A stretch of 64,000 nt of DNA. It comes from Cryobacterium sp. Y82 (GTDB lineage: Bacteria; Actinomycetota; Actinomycetes; Actinomycetales; Microbacteriaceae). Of this stretch, positions 1 through 7,588 are shown piece by piece. The DNA lies in NCBI RefSeq assembly GCF_002929495.1, contig NZ_PJJJ01000035.1, forward strand, positions 270 to 64,269, written 5' to 3'. A program made the position numbers and the translations under genes. Every line of letters begins with the position of its first letter. Position 1 is the stretch's first letter. The notes under the pieces were generated by a model. That model saw only the letters and a list, made by a program, of their open reading frames with translations, did not search any database and was not told where the DNA came from.

Positions 1-126
1 ATCCCACGAACAAATTTCGAGTCCGAGCACAATCCGGCGCACGTGCGCGGTAGATCGGTATGCGGTAGCCGCGGTAAAGGACGCACCAGCTACCGTTCGG
101 ACGTCACCTTCGATCCCACGGCGTCC

Positions 127-156
127 TTGTCAATGTGCAGGTCGCTGGGGCATAAT
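127..156 (+). promoter_or_regulatory. Candidate promoter for the DUF3145 gene
   Basis: TTGTCA at 127-132 and CATAAT at 151-156 are separated by 18 bp, close to the consensus for the housekeeping sigma factor. A transcript from here would have a leader of about 125 nt before the ATG at 289. I see no other gene or conserved signal in bases 1-288. Confidence 0.45.
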
Positions 157-288
157 GGCGCTATCGGCACGCTGGCCTCCAGTAACCGAACAATTTAATA
201 TTCACCGTCGTGTCACAACCCTGAGTTGAAGGCGCGGTCGTTCCGAGGTCGTTGGGGAAGACGAACCTACTAGGAACGGAGAAACACG

Positions 289-810
289 ATGGATGCATTA
301 CCCAACTGTCGGGCGCCGATCGCGCGGGGGGTGTTATTTGTGCATTCTTCTCCGCGAGCGGTCTGCGCTCACGTCGAGTGGTCTGCCGGTCGTGCCCTCG
401 GCGAGGCCGTCAACTTCGACTGGTCAGAACAACCAGCCCTGCCCGGCTCCCACCGCGCCGAGTATTACTGGGAGGGATCTCCGGGCACCGGCGCCGCGCT
501 CGCATCCGCTCTGCGCGGCTGGGCACAGCTGCGCTTCGAAGTCACCCAAGACGCCGGACCAGGTTCGGATGGTGGACGGTGGTTACACACGCCCGAGCTG
601 GGTATCTTTTACGCTCAGACCGACAGCGTGGGTAACGTGGTCGTTCCGGAAGATCGCATTCGATCCGCTATGGAGGGTGCGGGGGCTAACGCCATCGAAT
701 TGCACCGGCAGTTACGCCTGGCCCTCGGGCAATCCTGGGACGACGAACTCGAACCGTTCCGGCAGGCGAGCGACCTGAATGCTGTCGTCTGGCTGCACCA
801 GGTCGGCTGA
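289..810 (+). CDS. DUF3145 family protein
   Basis: The 173-residue product matches the actinobacterial DUF3145 family from memory: the N-terminal part reads ARGVLFVHSSPRAVCAHVEW, and a central Trp/Gly-rich stretch (WEGSPGTGAALASALRGW) follows. The family is small, soluble and without a known reaction. The ATG is preceded by GGAG at 7-8 nt spacing; family similarity begins about 12 residues in, so a later GTG near 330 cannot be excluded. It stands alone on the plus strand and converges on fabF, with a bidirectional terminator between them. This position beside the fatty-acid cluster is common in Microbacteriaceae but gives no functional clue. Confidence 0.8.
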   Translation: MDALPNCRAPIARGVLFVHSSPRAVCAHVEWSAGRALGEAVNFDWSEQPALPGSHRAEYYWEGSPGTGAALASALRGWAQLRFEVTQDAGPGSDGGRWLHTPELGIFYAQTDSVGNVVVPEDRIRSAMEGAGANAIELHRQLRLALGQSWDDELEPFRQASDLNAVVWLHQVG

Positions 811-913
811 TCAGCCAATTTTCAAGCGTGCGGTTCGCTCAGGACGGCGCGGCCCGTCGACCGGCGATATTCCCGGCGACAATCCCACGAAGTCAAGTGA
901 ATCCCCTCACAGA

Positions 914-944
914 AATGACCCCGTCCGAACCGGGCGGGGTCATT
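914..944. terminator. Bidirectional terminator between DUF3145 gene and fabF
   Basis: Perfect 10-bp stem, AATGACCCCG (914-923) with CGGGGTCATT (935-944), 11-nt loop. It lies between two convergent genes and carries A/T at the stem ends so it can serve both strands. Confidence 0.75.
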
Positions 945-960
945 GTCTTCTGCTGAACTT

Positions 961-2196
961 TTAGACTGACCGGAACGCCACGACAGCGTTGTGGCCGCCG
1001 AAGCCGAACGAGTTGCTCAGCGCGAGCAGGTCACCGGTCGGCAGGGCGCGCGGCGTGGTGACCACGTCGAGCGGAATCTCTGGATCCTGCGACGTGAGGT
1101 TGATTGTCGGCGGTGCAGTGCGGTCGGCGAGAGCCTTCACCGTGAAGAAGGCCTCGAGGGCGCCAGCCCCGCCGAGCAAGTGTCCGGTTGATGCCTTCGT
1201 GGCCGAGACCGGGATGCCGTCGAGCAGATCGCCGAACACTCGCCTAAGGGCGTTGTACTCGGCGATGTCGCCAACCGGCGTACTCGTAGCGTGAACGTTG
1301 ATGTGTGAGACATCGGCGAGGCTTGCTCCGGCGTTCTCAATGGTCGAGAGCATTGCGCGGGCGGCCGCCGATCCTTCGGGGTCCGGCGCGGTCACGTGGT
1401 AGGCATCACTATTGACAACGCCGCCGAGAATCTCGGCGTAGATGTGGGCGCCGCGCGCCTTAGCGTGCTCCTCAGTCTCAATAACGAGGGCGGCTGCACC
1501 CTCGCCGAGAACAAAACCGTCGCGAGTCACATCGTACGGGCGGCTCGCGGTAGCCGGGTCGTCATTACGGGTCGACAAAGCGTGCATCGCTGCAAACGAG
1601 GCAATCGGCAGGGGATGAATGGCAGCCTCGGAGCCTCCGGCGATAACGACGTCGGCCAGTCCAGACTGCAGGCGCTTATAGGCGTTGATCAGCGCTTCGG
1701 TACTCGACGCGCACGCGGAGACCACCGTGGTAATGCCGGCACGGGCGTGCAGGTCCATTCCGATGGCCGCCCCCGGACCATTGGGCATAAGCATCGGCAC
1801 GGTCATCGGCAGTACGCGACGCGGGCCGCGTTCGCGCAGGGTGTCCCAGGCATCCAGCAGTGTCCACACTCCGCCGATCCCGGTCGCCCAGTCCACGGCA
1901 AGCCGTTCAGGCTCGACCTCGGGGGAGCCGGCATCGGCCCAGGCTTCACGTCCGGCGATCAGCGCGAATTGGCTGGACGGATCAAGGCGCTTGACCTCAA
2001 ATCGCTGCAGCACATCCACGGTTTTCACCCGTGCCTGTGCGGCGAAAGTTACGGGGATCGCTGTTTGCGCCACCCAGGCCTGCTCGAGGGTGGTAGCACC
2101 CGATTCGCCGGCCAGAAGGGCCGTCCAGGTGTCGACCGCCGTGCCGCCCAGCGGCGTAGTGGCACCGATGCCGGTGATAACGATTTTCTTGGTCAT
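961..2196 (-). CDS. fabF: Beta-ketoacyl-ACP synthase II
   Basis: This 411-residue protein is the elongating condensing enzyme of type II fatty-acid synthesis: it joins malonyl-ACP to a growing acyl-ACP. The Cys-His-His catalytic set is visible: Cys162 in VVSACASST, His302 in NVHATSTPVGD and His339 in KASTGHLLGG, with Lys334 in SATK. Length is normal for FabF. It is the last gene of the minus-strand series fabD-fabH-acpP-fabF, 104 bp after acpP. The ATG start gives the canonical KKIVITGIG N-terminus. Confidence 0.95.
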   Translation of the reverse strand: MTKKIVITGIGATTPLGGTAVDTWTALLAGESGATTLEQAWVAQTAIPVTFAAQARVKTVDVLQRFEVKRLDPSSQFALIAGREAWADAGSPEVEPERLAVDWATGIGGVWTLLDAWDTLRERGPRRVLPMTVPMLMPNGPGAAIGMDLHARAGITTVVSACASSTEALINAYKRLQSGLADVVIAGGSEAAIHPLPIASFAAMHALSTRNDDPATASRPYDVTRDGFVLGEGAAALVIETEEHAKARGAHIYAEILGGVVNSDAYHVTAPDPEGSAAARAMLSTIENAGASLADVSHINVHATSTPVGDIAEYNALRRVFGDLLDGIPVSATKASTGHLLGGAGALEAFFTVKALADRTAPPTINLTSQDPEIPLDVVTTPRALPTGDLLALSNSFGFGGHNAVVAFRSV

Positions 2197-2300
2197 AAGT
2201 CAACTCTCCATGGAACGACAAACGTGTGGGCCGGTGCGTTGTGGCACCAGCCCAATGAACAGGTCGGCCGTTGTCCGACCGACCCGGTTCAGGCTTGGGT

Positions 2301-2549
2301 CTAGTCCTGTGCCTTCACGATGAACTCGACGGCATCGCCGACGGTCTTGAGGTTTTTAACCTCTTCGTCGGGAATCTTCACATCGAACTTCTCTTCTGCG
2401 TTGACGACAATGGTCATCATCGAGATCGAGTCGATGTCCAAGTCGTCGGTGAACGACTTACCGAGCTCAACCGTGTCGGTTGCAATTCCGGTTTCGTCGT
2501 TGATGAGCTCGGCCAGGCCGGTCAGAACTTCTTCGGTGGACAATGCCAT
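2301..2549 (-). CDS. acpP: Acyl carrier protein
   Basis: An 82-residue acidic protein with the helical ACP fold signature. The phosphopantetheine attachment site is Ser41 in DIDSIS, where Ile follows the Ser instead of the Leu of the usual DSL; this variant is common in actinobacterial ACPs. It carries acyl chains between FabD, FabH and FabF, encoded on either side. The start ATG is preceded by AAGGAG-type sequence. The next gene upstream, fabH, ends about 60 bp before it, so cotranscription is likely. Confidence 0.95.
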   Translation of the reverse strand: MALSTEEVLTGLAELINDETGIATDTVELGKSFTDDLDIDSISMMTIVVNAEEKFDVKIPDEEVKNLKTVGDAVEFIVKAQD

Positions 2550-2609
2550 GTTTTTTTCTCCTTGAGGGGTGTCTCGGTTGACCGAGACTTAGTTTAGAGG
2601 GTGGATAGG

Positions 2610-3632
2610 TTAGGGCAGCACAACGACTTGCGCACCGAACACAAGTCCGGCACCGAAGCCGATCTGCAGCGCAAGTCCGCCGCTGAGCTCTGGGTGTTCC
2701 TCGAGCAGGCGGTGGGTGGCGAGGGGGATCGAGGCCGATGAGGTGTTACCGGTGGTGGCGACATCGCGGGCGATGACGACGGATTCCGGCAACTTGAGCT
2801 GCTTGGCGAACTCGTCGATGATGCGCATGTTGGCCTGGTGAGGAATGAACGCGGCGAGGTCGGCGCTTTCGATACCGGCGACTTCAAGGGCCTTCTTGGC
2901 TACCTTTGCCATATCCCAGACGGCCCAACGGAAGACGGTTTGTCCTTGCTGACGCAGGGTTGGCCAGTCGGCCTCGCCGCGACGGTACTCCTGCAGGGTG
3001 TAATTCATGTGAATCGCGTCTGCCTTGGAACCATCCGATCCCCACACCGTGGTGGAGATGCCCGGGTAGTCACTCGGGCCGATGACGACAGCGCCAGCAC
3101 CGTCGCCAAGCAGGAATGAGATGCTTCGGTCTGTAGGGTCGACCAGGTCAGAGAGCTTTTCAGCGCCAACGACGAGTGCGTAGTGCGCAGCCCCCGTACG
3201 GATGAGCGCATCCGCCTGGGCGATGGCGTACGCATATCCGGCGCAGGCTGCATTGATGTCGTAGGCCGCAGCCGGATTGCTGCCAACGCGGTCGGCCAAA
3301 ACGGCGGCCATGGATGGTGTCTGGCGGCCGTTGCTGATGGTGGCCACAATCACGGCATCAATGAGCGCCGGGTCAATGCCACTTTTTTCGATGGCTTCGC
3401 GGGCGGCATCCGTTGCCATGTCGACAGCGTTGACGTCTTGGCTGGCACGCGTGCGGGTGATGATGCCGGTGCGCTGCTGGATCCACTCATCGGAGGAGTC
3501 GATCGCTGCGACCAGTTCGTCGTTGGGTACGACGAGGTCACCGCGGGCGGCGCCGATCGAAAGGATGCGGGTGTACTGCGGTCCGTGGGACTGCTTCAGT
3601 GTTGGCACAGTTGCTTTTGTTGGCTTTGGCAT
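2610..3632 (-). CDS. fabH: Beta-ketoacyl-ACP synthase III
   Basis: This 340-residue enzyme starts fatty-acid chains by condensing an acyl-CoA primer with malonyl-ACP. The Cys-His-Asn triad is visible: Cys130 in NAACAGYAYA, His265 in FIPHQANMR and Asn296 in TTGNTSSAS. The reading frame stays open upstream into fabD, but the ATG at 3632 is chosen because it follows AAGAGAG, gives normal family length and leaves 17 bp to the fabD stop. The N-terminus has about 20 extra residues before the conserved RILSIG, usual in Microbacteriaceae. Confidence 0.93.
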   Translation of the reverse strand: MPKPTKATVPTLKQSHGPQYTRILSIGAARGDLVVPNDELVAAIDSSDEWIQQRTGIITRTRASQDVNAVDMATDAAREAIEKSGIDPALIDAVIVATISNGRQTPSMAAVLADRVGSNPAAAYDINAACAGYAYAIAQADALIRTGAAHYALVVGAEKLSDLVDPTDRSISFLLGDGAGAVVIGPSDYPGISTTVWGSDGSKADAIHMNYTLQEYRRGEADWPTLRQQGQTVFRWAVWDMAKVAKKALEVAGIESADLAAFIPHQANMRIIDEFAKQLKLPESVVIARDVATTGNTSSASIPLATHRLLEEHPELSGGLALQIGFGAGLVFGAQVVVLP

Positions 3633-3649
3633 TGTCTCTCTTATCAGAT

Positions 3650-4570
3650 TCAGGACTGCTGGTCGATCATGGCCCAGGCGGCGGGCAAGTCGTCCGGGGT
3701 CTTGATGGCGACGGTGGGTACGCCTTTGAGGGCGCGCTTTGCGAGACCGACGAGCGCGCCGGCGGGCGCGACCTCGATGATTCCGGTGACTCCCGCTGCG
3801 GCGAAAGCCTCCATGCATCTGTCCCACCGTACCGGCGATGACACCTGACCCACGAGCAGATCCACAAAGCGGATGCCCTCGGCGATCTGACCTCCGTCAT
3901 GATTGGTCCAGATGGGGAGGGTGGGGTTGGTGGGGGTGAGCGAGTCGGCGACCACGGTCATCCGTTCGACGGCCGGCTGCATATAACGCGTATGGAATGC
4001 GCCGGCGACCTGAAGGGGAATGACTCGGGCCCGGTGCGGGGGAGCCGCGGCGAGTTCGGCGAGAGCGTCGAGTGCCCCGGCGACGACGATCTGACCACTG
4101 CCATTGAAGTTGGCGGGTTCGAGGCCGAGCTCGGCCACTCGGGTGAGTAATTCGGTCTCGTCTGCACCGATCACGGCGCTCATTCCGGTGGGAACGAGGG
4201 CGGCGGCGGCCTGCATTGCCAGGCCACGCTCGCGAACAAATCGCACCGAATCCGTGGTTTTCAGGATGCCCGCGCCCGCGGCGGCAGTGAGCTCTCCGAC
4301 CGAGTGCCCGGCGATCCCGGCGAGGCGGTCTCGGCGACCATCCGCGAGCAGCGCTTCAAGCGTAAGGATGCCGGCAGCCACGATGAGGGGCTGGGCAATC
4401 GCCGTGTCGCGGATGGTGTCGGCGTCGCTGACCGTGCCGTGGGCGACGAGATCCAGGTCGACGTCGTCCGAGATTTGCCGGAGACCTTCATTAAAGGCAG
4501 GCAAAGCCAACCAGGGTTCGAGGAATCCGGGAGTTTGGGAGCCCTGACCCGGGCAGACGACAACGATCAT
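3650..4570 (-). CDS. fabD: Malonyl-CoA:ACP transacylase
   Basis: A 306-residue protein that moves malonyl from CoA to ACP, supplying extender units to FabH and FabF. Visible motifs are the N-terminal CPGQGSQ, the nucleophile Ser90 in GHSVGE and catalytic His193 in GAFHTRYM. It is the first gene of the fab series, so the 183-bp gap upstream (4571-4753) should hold the operon promoter; I see a possible -10 (TACATT on the minus strand near 4610) but no convincing -35. In related genomes the fasR gene usually lies directly upstream; here a permease gene intervenes. Confidence 0.94.
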   Translation of the reverse strand: MIVVVCPGQGSQTPGFLEPWLALPAFNEGLRQISDDVDLDLVAHGTVSDADTIRDTAIAQPLIVAAGILTLEALLADGRRDRLAGIAGHSVGELTAAAGAGILKTTDSVRFVRERGLAMQAAAALVPTGMSAVIGADETELLTRVAELGLEPANFNGSGQIVVAGALDALAELAAAPPHRARVIPLQVAGAFHTRYMQPAVERMTVVADSLTPTNPTLPIWTNHDGGQIAEGIRFVDLLVGQVSSPVRWDRCMEAFAAAGVTGIIEVAPAGALVGLAKRALKGVPTVAIKTPDDLPAAWAMIDQQS

Positions 4571-4753
4571 TTACTCAGTCTTCCAATCTGGTGACGCAAA
4601 TGAATGTACAGATGGCACTAAGTATTTCGAGAACCTTTGTAGATTCCTGCAGGCGCATTCCTCGGGGAGGGATTTTGATTTGTCACATCGTGATCGATGG
4701 CGGGATCATTTTTGGCTGTTGTGCGATTCAGAATGCACCTTGCCGACCATCGG

Positions 4754-6232
4754 TTAGGTGTCCCCCACGCCGCTCCCTCCACGCCCGCCTCGGTAACGCC
4801 ACAGGCTAACACCCATGAGTGACCCGGCCAGCAAGAGGGAAAGCCCAAGGGATTCCCTCGTTTCCGGGATGATCAACATCCCAACGAGCAGGGCGAGGAT
4901 GCTGAGGATGGCGAACCAGGTGAGGTAAGGGAACAACCACATCTTGAGCGAGAGCGCCTTGGCGGCATCCGGTCCCATGCGGCGGCGCAGGATCAACTGC
5001 GAGGCGGCAATCACGAGCCAGACGAACAGGGCGATGGCGCCGGAGGTGTTCACCAGGAACAGGAATACGGTGTCTGGGGCAATGTAGTTGAGACCGACGG
5101 TCACAAACCCAACGATGGTCGAGGCGAGCACGGCGCTGCGCGGCACCCCCCTGGCAGAGATCTGTGCCCAGGAGCGGGGAGCATCGCCGCGCGTCGAGAG
5201 CGAAAACAGCATGCGGCTGGCGGTATAGAGCCCAGAGTTGAGGCACGACAGCACGGAGGTGAGCACAATCACGTCCATGATCGTGCCAGCGCCGGGAATC
5301 CCATAGAGCTCGATGGCCGCCACGTACGGGCTCTTTGCCACGGAGGCGCTGTCCCAAGGCAACAGGGTGACGACAACTGCGATCGAGCCGATGTAAAAGA
5401 TCAGGATTCGCCAAACGGTGGATCGCACGGCCTGCCGAACAGCAGCGACGGGATTTTGCGACTCCCCGGCGGCGATCGTCGCGATCTCAGCGCCGAAAAA
5501 GGAGAAAACGACCACGAGCACTCCACCGAGTACTGCTCCGGCACCGTTGGGGAAGAACCCGCCACGACCGGTGAGGTTGTCGAGACCGGGCGCAGCCACG
5601 CCGGGCATGAAGCCAAGAATCGCCACGATGCCAAGCACCAGGAAGACCACAATCGCCGCGACCTTGATCGAGGCGAACCAAAATTCAAATTCCCCAAACG
5701 ACTTCACCGAGGCCACATTCGTGAGGGTGAGCAGCACCATGAGCAGGAGAGCCCATACCCACTGATCGACCTCGGGCACCCAGCGATGCACGATCGCCGC
5801 GCCCGCGGTTGCCTCGATCCCGAGGACGATGATCCAAAACCAGGCATAGAGCCAGCCGATGCTGAATCCGGCCCAGCGGCCGAGAGCCCGATCGGCGTAG
5901 GCCGAGAACGAGCCGGTCTCCGGGCTCGCCGCCGCCATCTCACCGAGCATGCGCATAACGAGAATGACTACGAGGCCCGCAGCCGCGTAGGCCACAAGAA
6001 TTCCGGGGCCGGCCTGCTGGATCGCCGCTCCTGATCCCACGAAGAGGCCGGCTCCGATAACTCCCGCGATCGCGATCATCGAGAGATGGCGGGGTTTGAG
6101 GCTGCGGGTCAGTTCGGGAGCCTTCGGAGCGACGCTGGCGGCTGCAGTGGGTTGTGCAGAACCTTTGATCGCGGATTTTGGGGATGGCGGCGTGACACGC
6201 TCCAAGTCTGAATACGGGCAACTCTGTTTCAC
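4754..6232 (-). CDS. APC-family amino-acid permease
   Basis: A 492-residue polytopic membrane protein of the amino acid-polyamine-organocation superfamily. The first membrane helix carries the family glycine motif (GVIGAGLFVGSG), and about 12 hydrophobic segments follow. Overall resemblance is to the GabP/aromatic-amino-acid permease branch, but the substrate cannot be read from sequence. The first in-frame start is a GTG at 6232 without a clear ribosome site, so the first 40 polar residues are uncertain. It lies between fabD and fasR, normally adjacent in this family, which suggests insertion or rearrangement here. Confidence 0.85.
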   Translation of the reverse strand: MKQSCPYSDLERVTPPSPKSAIKGSAQPTAAASVAPKAPELTRSLKPRHLSMIAIAGVIGAGLFVGSGAAIQQAGPGILVAYAAAGLVVILVMRMLGEMAAASPETGSFSAYADRALGRWAGFSIGWLYAWFWIIVLGIEATAGAAIVHRWVPEVDQWVWALLLMVLLTLTNVASVKSFGEFEFWFASIKVAAIVVFLVLGIVAILGFMPGVAAPGLDNLTGRGGFFPNGAGAVLGGVLVVVFSFFGAEIATIAAGESQNPVAAVRQAVRSTVWRILIFYIGSIAVVVTLLPWDSASVAKSPYVAAIELYGIPGAGTIMDVIVLTSVLSCLNSGLYTASRMLFSLSTRGDAPRSWAQISARGVPRSAVLASTIVGFVTVGLNYIAPDTVFLFLVNTSGAIALFVWLVIAASQLILRRRMGPDAAKALSLKMWLFPYLTWFAILSILALLVGMLIIPETRESLGLSLLLAGSLMGVSLWRYRGGRGGSGVGDT

Positions 6233-6311
6233 GCGAGACGGCTGATGGCCATGGCAACGGATGCCGGTGTAGCAACGACGCCCACCAAGTCGTTTCTCAC
6301 ATTGAGAGGAA

Positions 6312-6329
6312 CGTCACGACGACGTGACG
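6312..6329. promoter_or_regulatory. Inverted repeat upstream of the permease gene
   Basis: Perfect 7-bp arms, CGTCACG (6312-6318) and CGTGACG (6323-6329), separated by 4 nt. It lies between the fasR stop and the permease start. It could be an operator or a weak fasR terminator; no T-run follows on the minus strand, which slightly favours an operator. Confidence 0.35.
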
Positions 6330-6379
6330 ATCGAATTACACCGTATACCCCCGCACATCAGCAAAATCGCCCGACTTGA

Positions 6380-7582
6380 TTAGCGGCGGCGGCTGGACCC
6401 ATCGTGGTCGCTGATGGAACCGATGATCAGCGCGGACTGCAAGATGAGCGCCTCGCGGGCTCCAGTGGCGTCGTAGCCGATGACTTCGGACACTCGTTTC
6501 AGGCGGTACCGCACGGTGTTGGGATGAACGAAGAGTTCACGTGCGGTGGCCTCGAGGGAGCGGCCGTTATCGAGGTAGCACCACAGGGTGGTGAGCAGTT
6601 CGGTGGAGTGCGCTTGCAGGGGCCGATAGATGCGATGGATCAGCGTGGCGCGGGCGAGCGGATCGCCGGCCAGGGCCCGTTCGGGGAGCAGATCGTCGGC
6701 CTGCACCGGCCGTGGGGCGTTGCGCCACGAGCGGGCGACGGCAAAACCGGCCAGCGCCGCCTTTGCACTCTTAGACGCGTCAACAAGGTTGGGTACCTCG
6801 TGGCCAAGCACCAAATGTCCGGGGCCGAAAATCGGCTCCAACTGCATGGCGATCTCCATAAAAGTGAGGGCAGCGGCCGTGCCGACGTCTTCGCTGTCAG
6901 CCGGCGCCGGACGGGCCCGGCCGATTACGAGCACGAGGCGGTTTCCCTGCACGCCGATGAGTACGTCGGCGGCCATGTGCCGGGCGGCCCGGCGCAATTG
7001 GTCGACGTCGAGCATCTGCGGGGTGGTGCCGACCAGTACGCAGACCTCACCGTGGCCATGCCAGCCGAGGGCCGCAATCCGGCTGGGTAGTTCGTCGTCA
7101 TATTCACCGCTGAGAATGGAGTCAACGACGAGTGCTTCCAGCCGTGCGTCCCAGAGGCCGCGTGCTTCGGCTGCGCGTGCATAGACATCCGCTGCCCCAA
7201 AAGCGATCTCGCGCGAGTAGAGCAGAATCGCCTCCCGCAGGGCTTCACCGCCGTCCTTGACGCGTTCCTCGACGACCTCAACCGTCACGCGAATGAGCTG
7301 CAGCGTCTGCTGCAGGCTCACCGAGCGCAGCAACTCTCGCGGGGCGGCACCGAACACGTCCGCGGCGATCCACGGCGTTGACCGTGGATCGTCAAACCAC
7401 GAGATGAAACTCGTGATCCCGGCCTGGGCGACCAGGCCGACAGCCGACCGCCGCCCTGGTGGCATATCGCCATACCAGGACAGCGTGTCCTCTAGTCGCT
7501 TGAGTGTCTGGGTCGATAGCTCACCAGAGATGGTGCGCAGCCAGTTGAGAGTTTGTTCTTTCGTCTTGGGCGCCGGTGCCAC
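6380..7582 (-). CDS. fasR: PucR-family transcriptional regulator, FasR-like
   Basis: A 400-residue regulator with a variable N-terminal region, a central GGDEF-like PucR region, and a C-terminal helix-turn-helix of the PucR/CdaR type (ATARELFVHPNTVRYRLKRV, about residues 350-370). In actinobacteria FasR controls fatty-acid synthase genes and senses acyl-CoA; the assignment here rests on domain order and on closeness to fabD-fabH-acpP-fabF. The GTG start at 7582 is 6 bp after the aceE stop, so both genes are probably on one transcript, which would tie the regulator's level to pyruvate dehydrogenase expression. Confidence 0.85.
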   Translation of the reverse strand: MAPAPKTKEQTLNWLRTISGELSTQTLKRLEDTLSWYGDMPPGRRSAVGLVAQAGITSFISWFDDPRSTPWIAADVFGAAPRELLRSVSLQQTLQLIRVTVEVVEERVKDGGEALREAILLYSREIAFGAADVYARAAEARGLWDARLEALVVDSILSGEYDDELPSRIAALGWHGHGEVCVLVGTTPQMLDVDQLRRAARHMAADVLIGVQGNRLVLVIGRARPAPADSEDVGTAAALTFMEIAMQLEPIFGPGHLVLGHEVPNLVDASKSAKAALAGFAVARSWRNAPRPVQADDLLPERALAGDPLARATLIHRIYRPLQAHSTELLTTLWCYLDNGRSLEATARELFVHPNTVRYRLKRVSEVIGYDATGAREALILQSALIIGSISDHDGSSRRR

Positions 7583-7588
7583 GGTTTC

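Noticed and set aside
1396-2304. Open plus-strand frame of about 300 codons
   Set aside because: It is antisense to fabF, which has complete catalytic residues.
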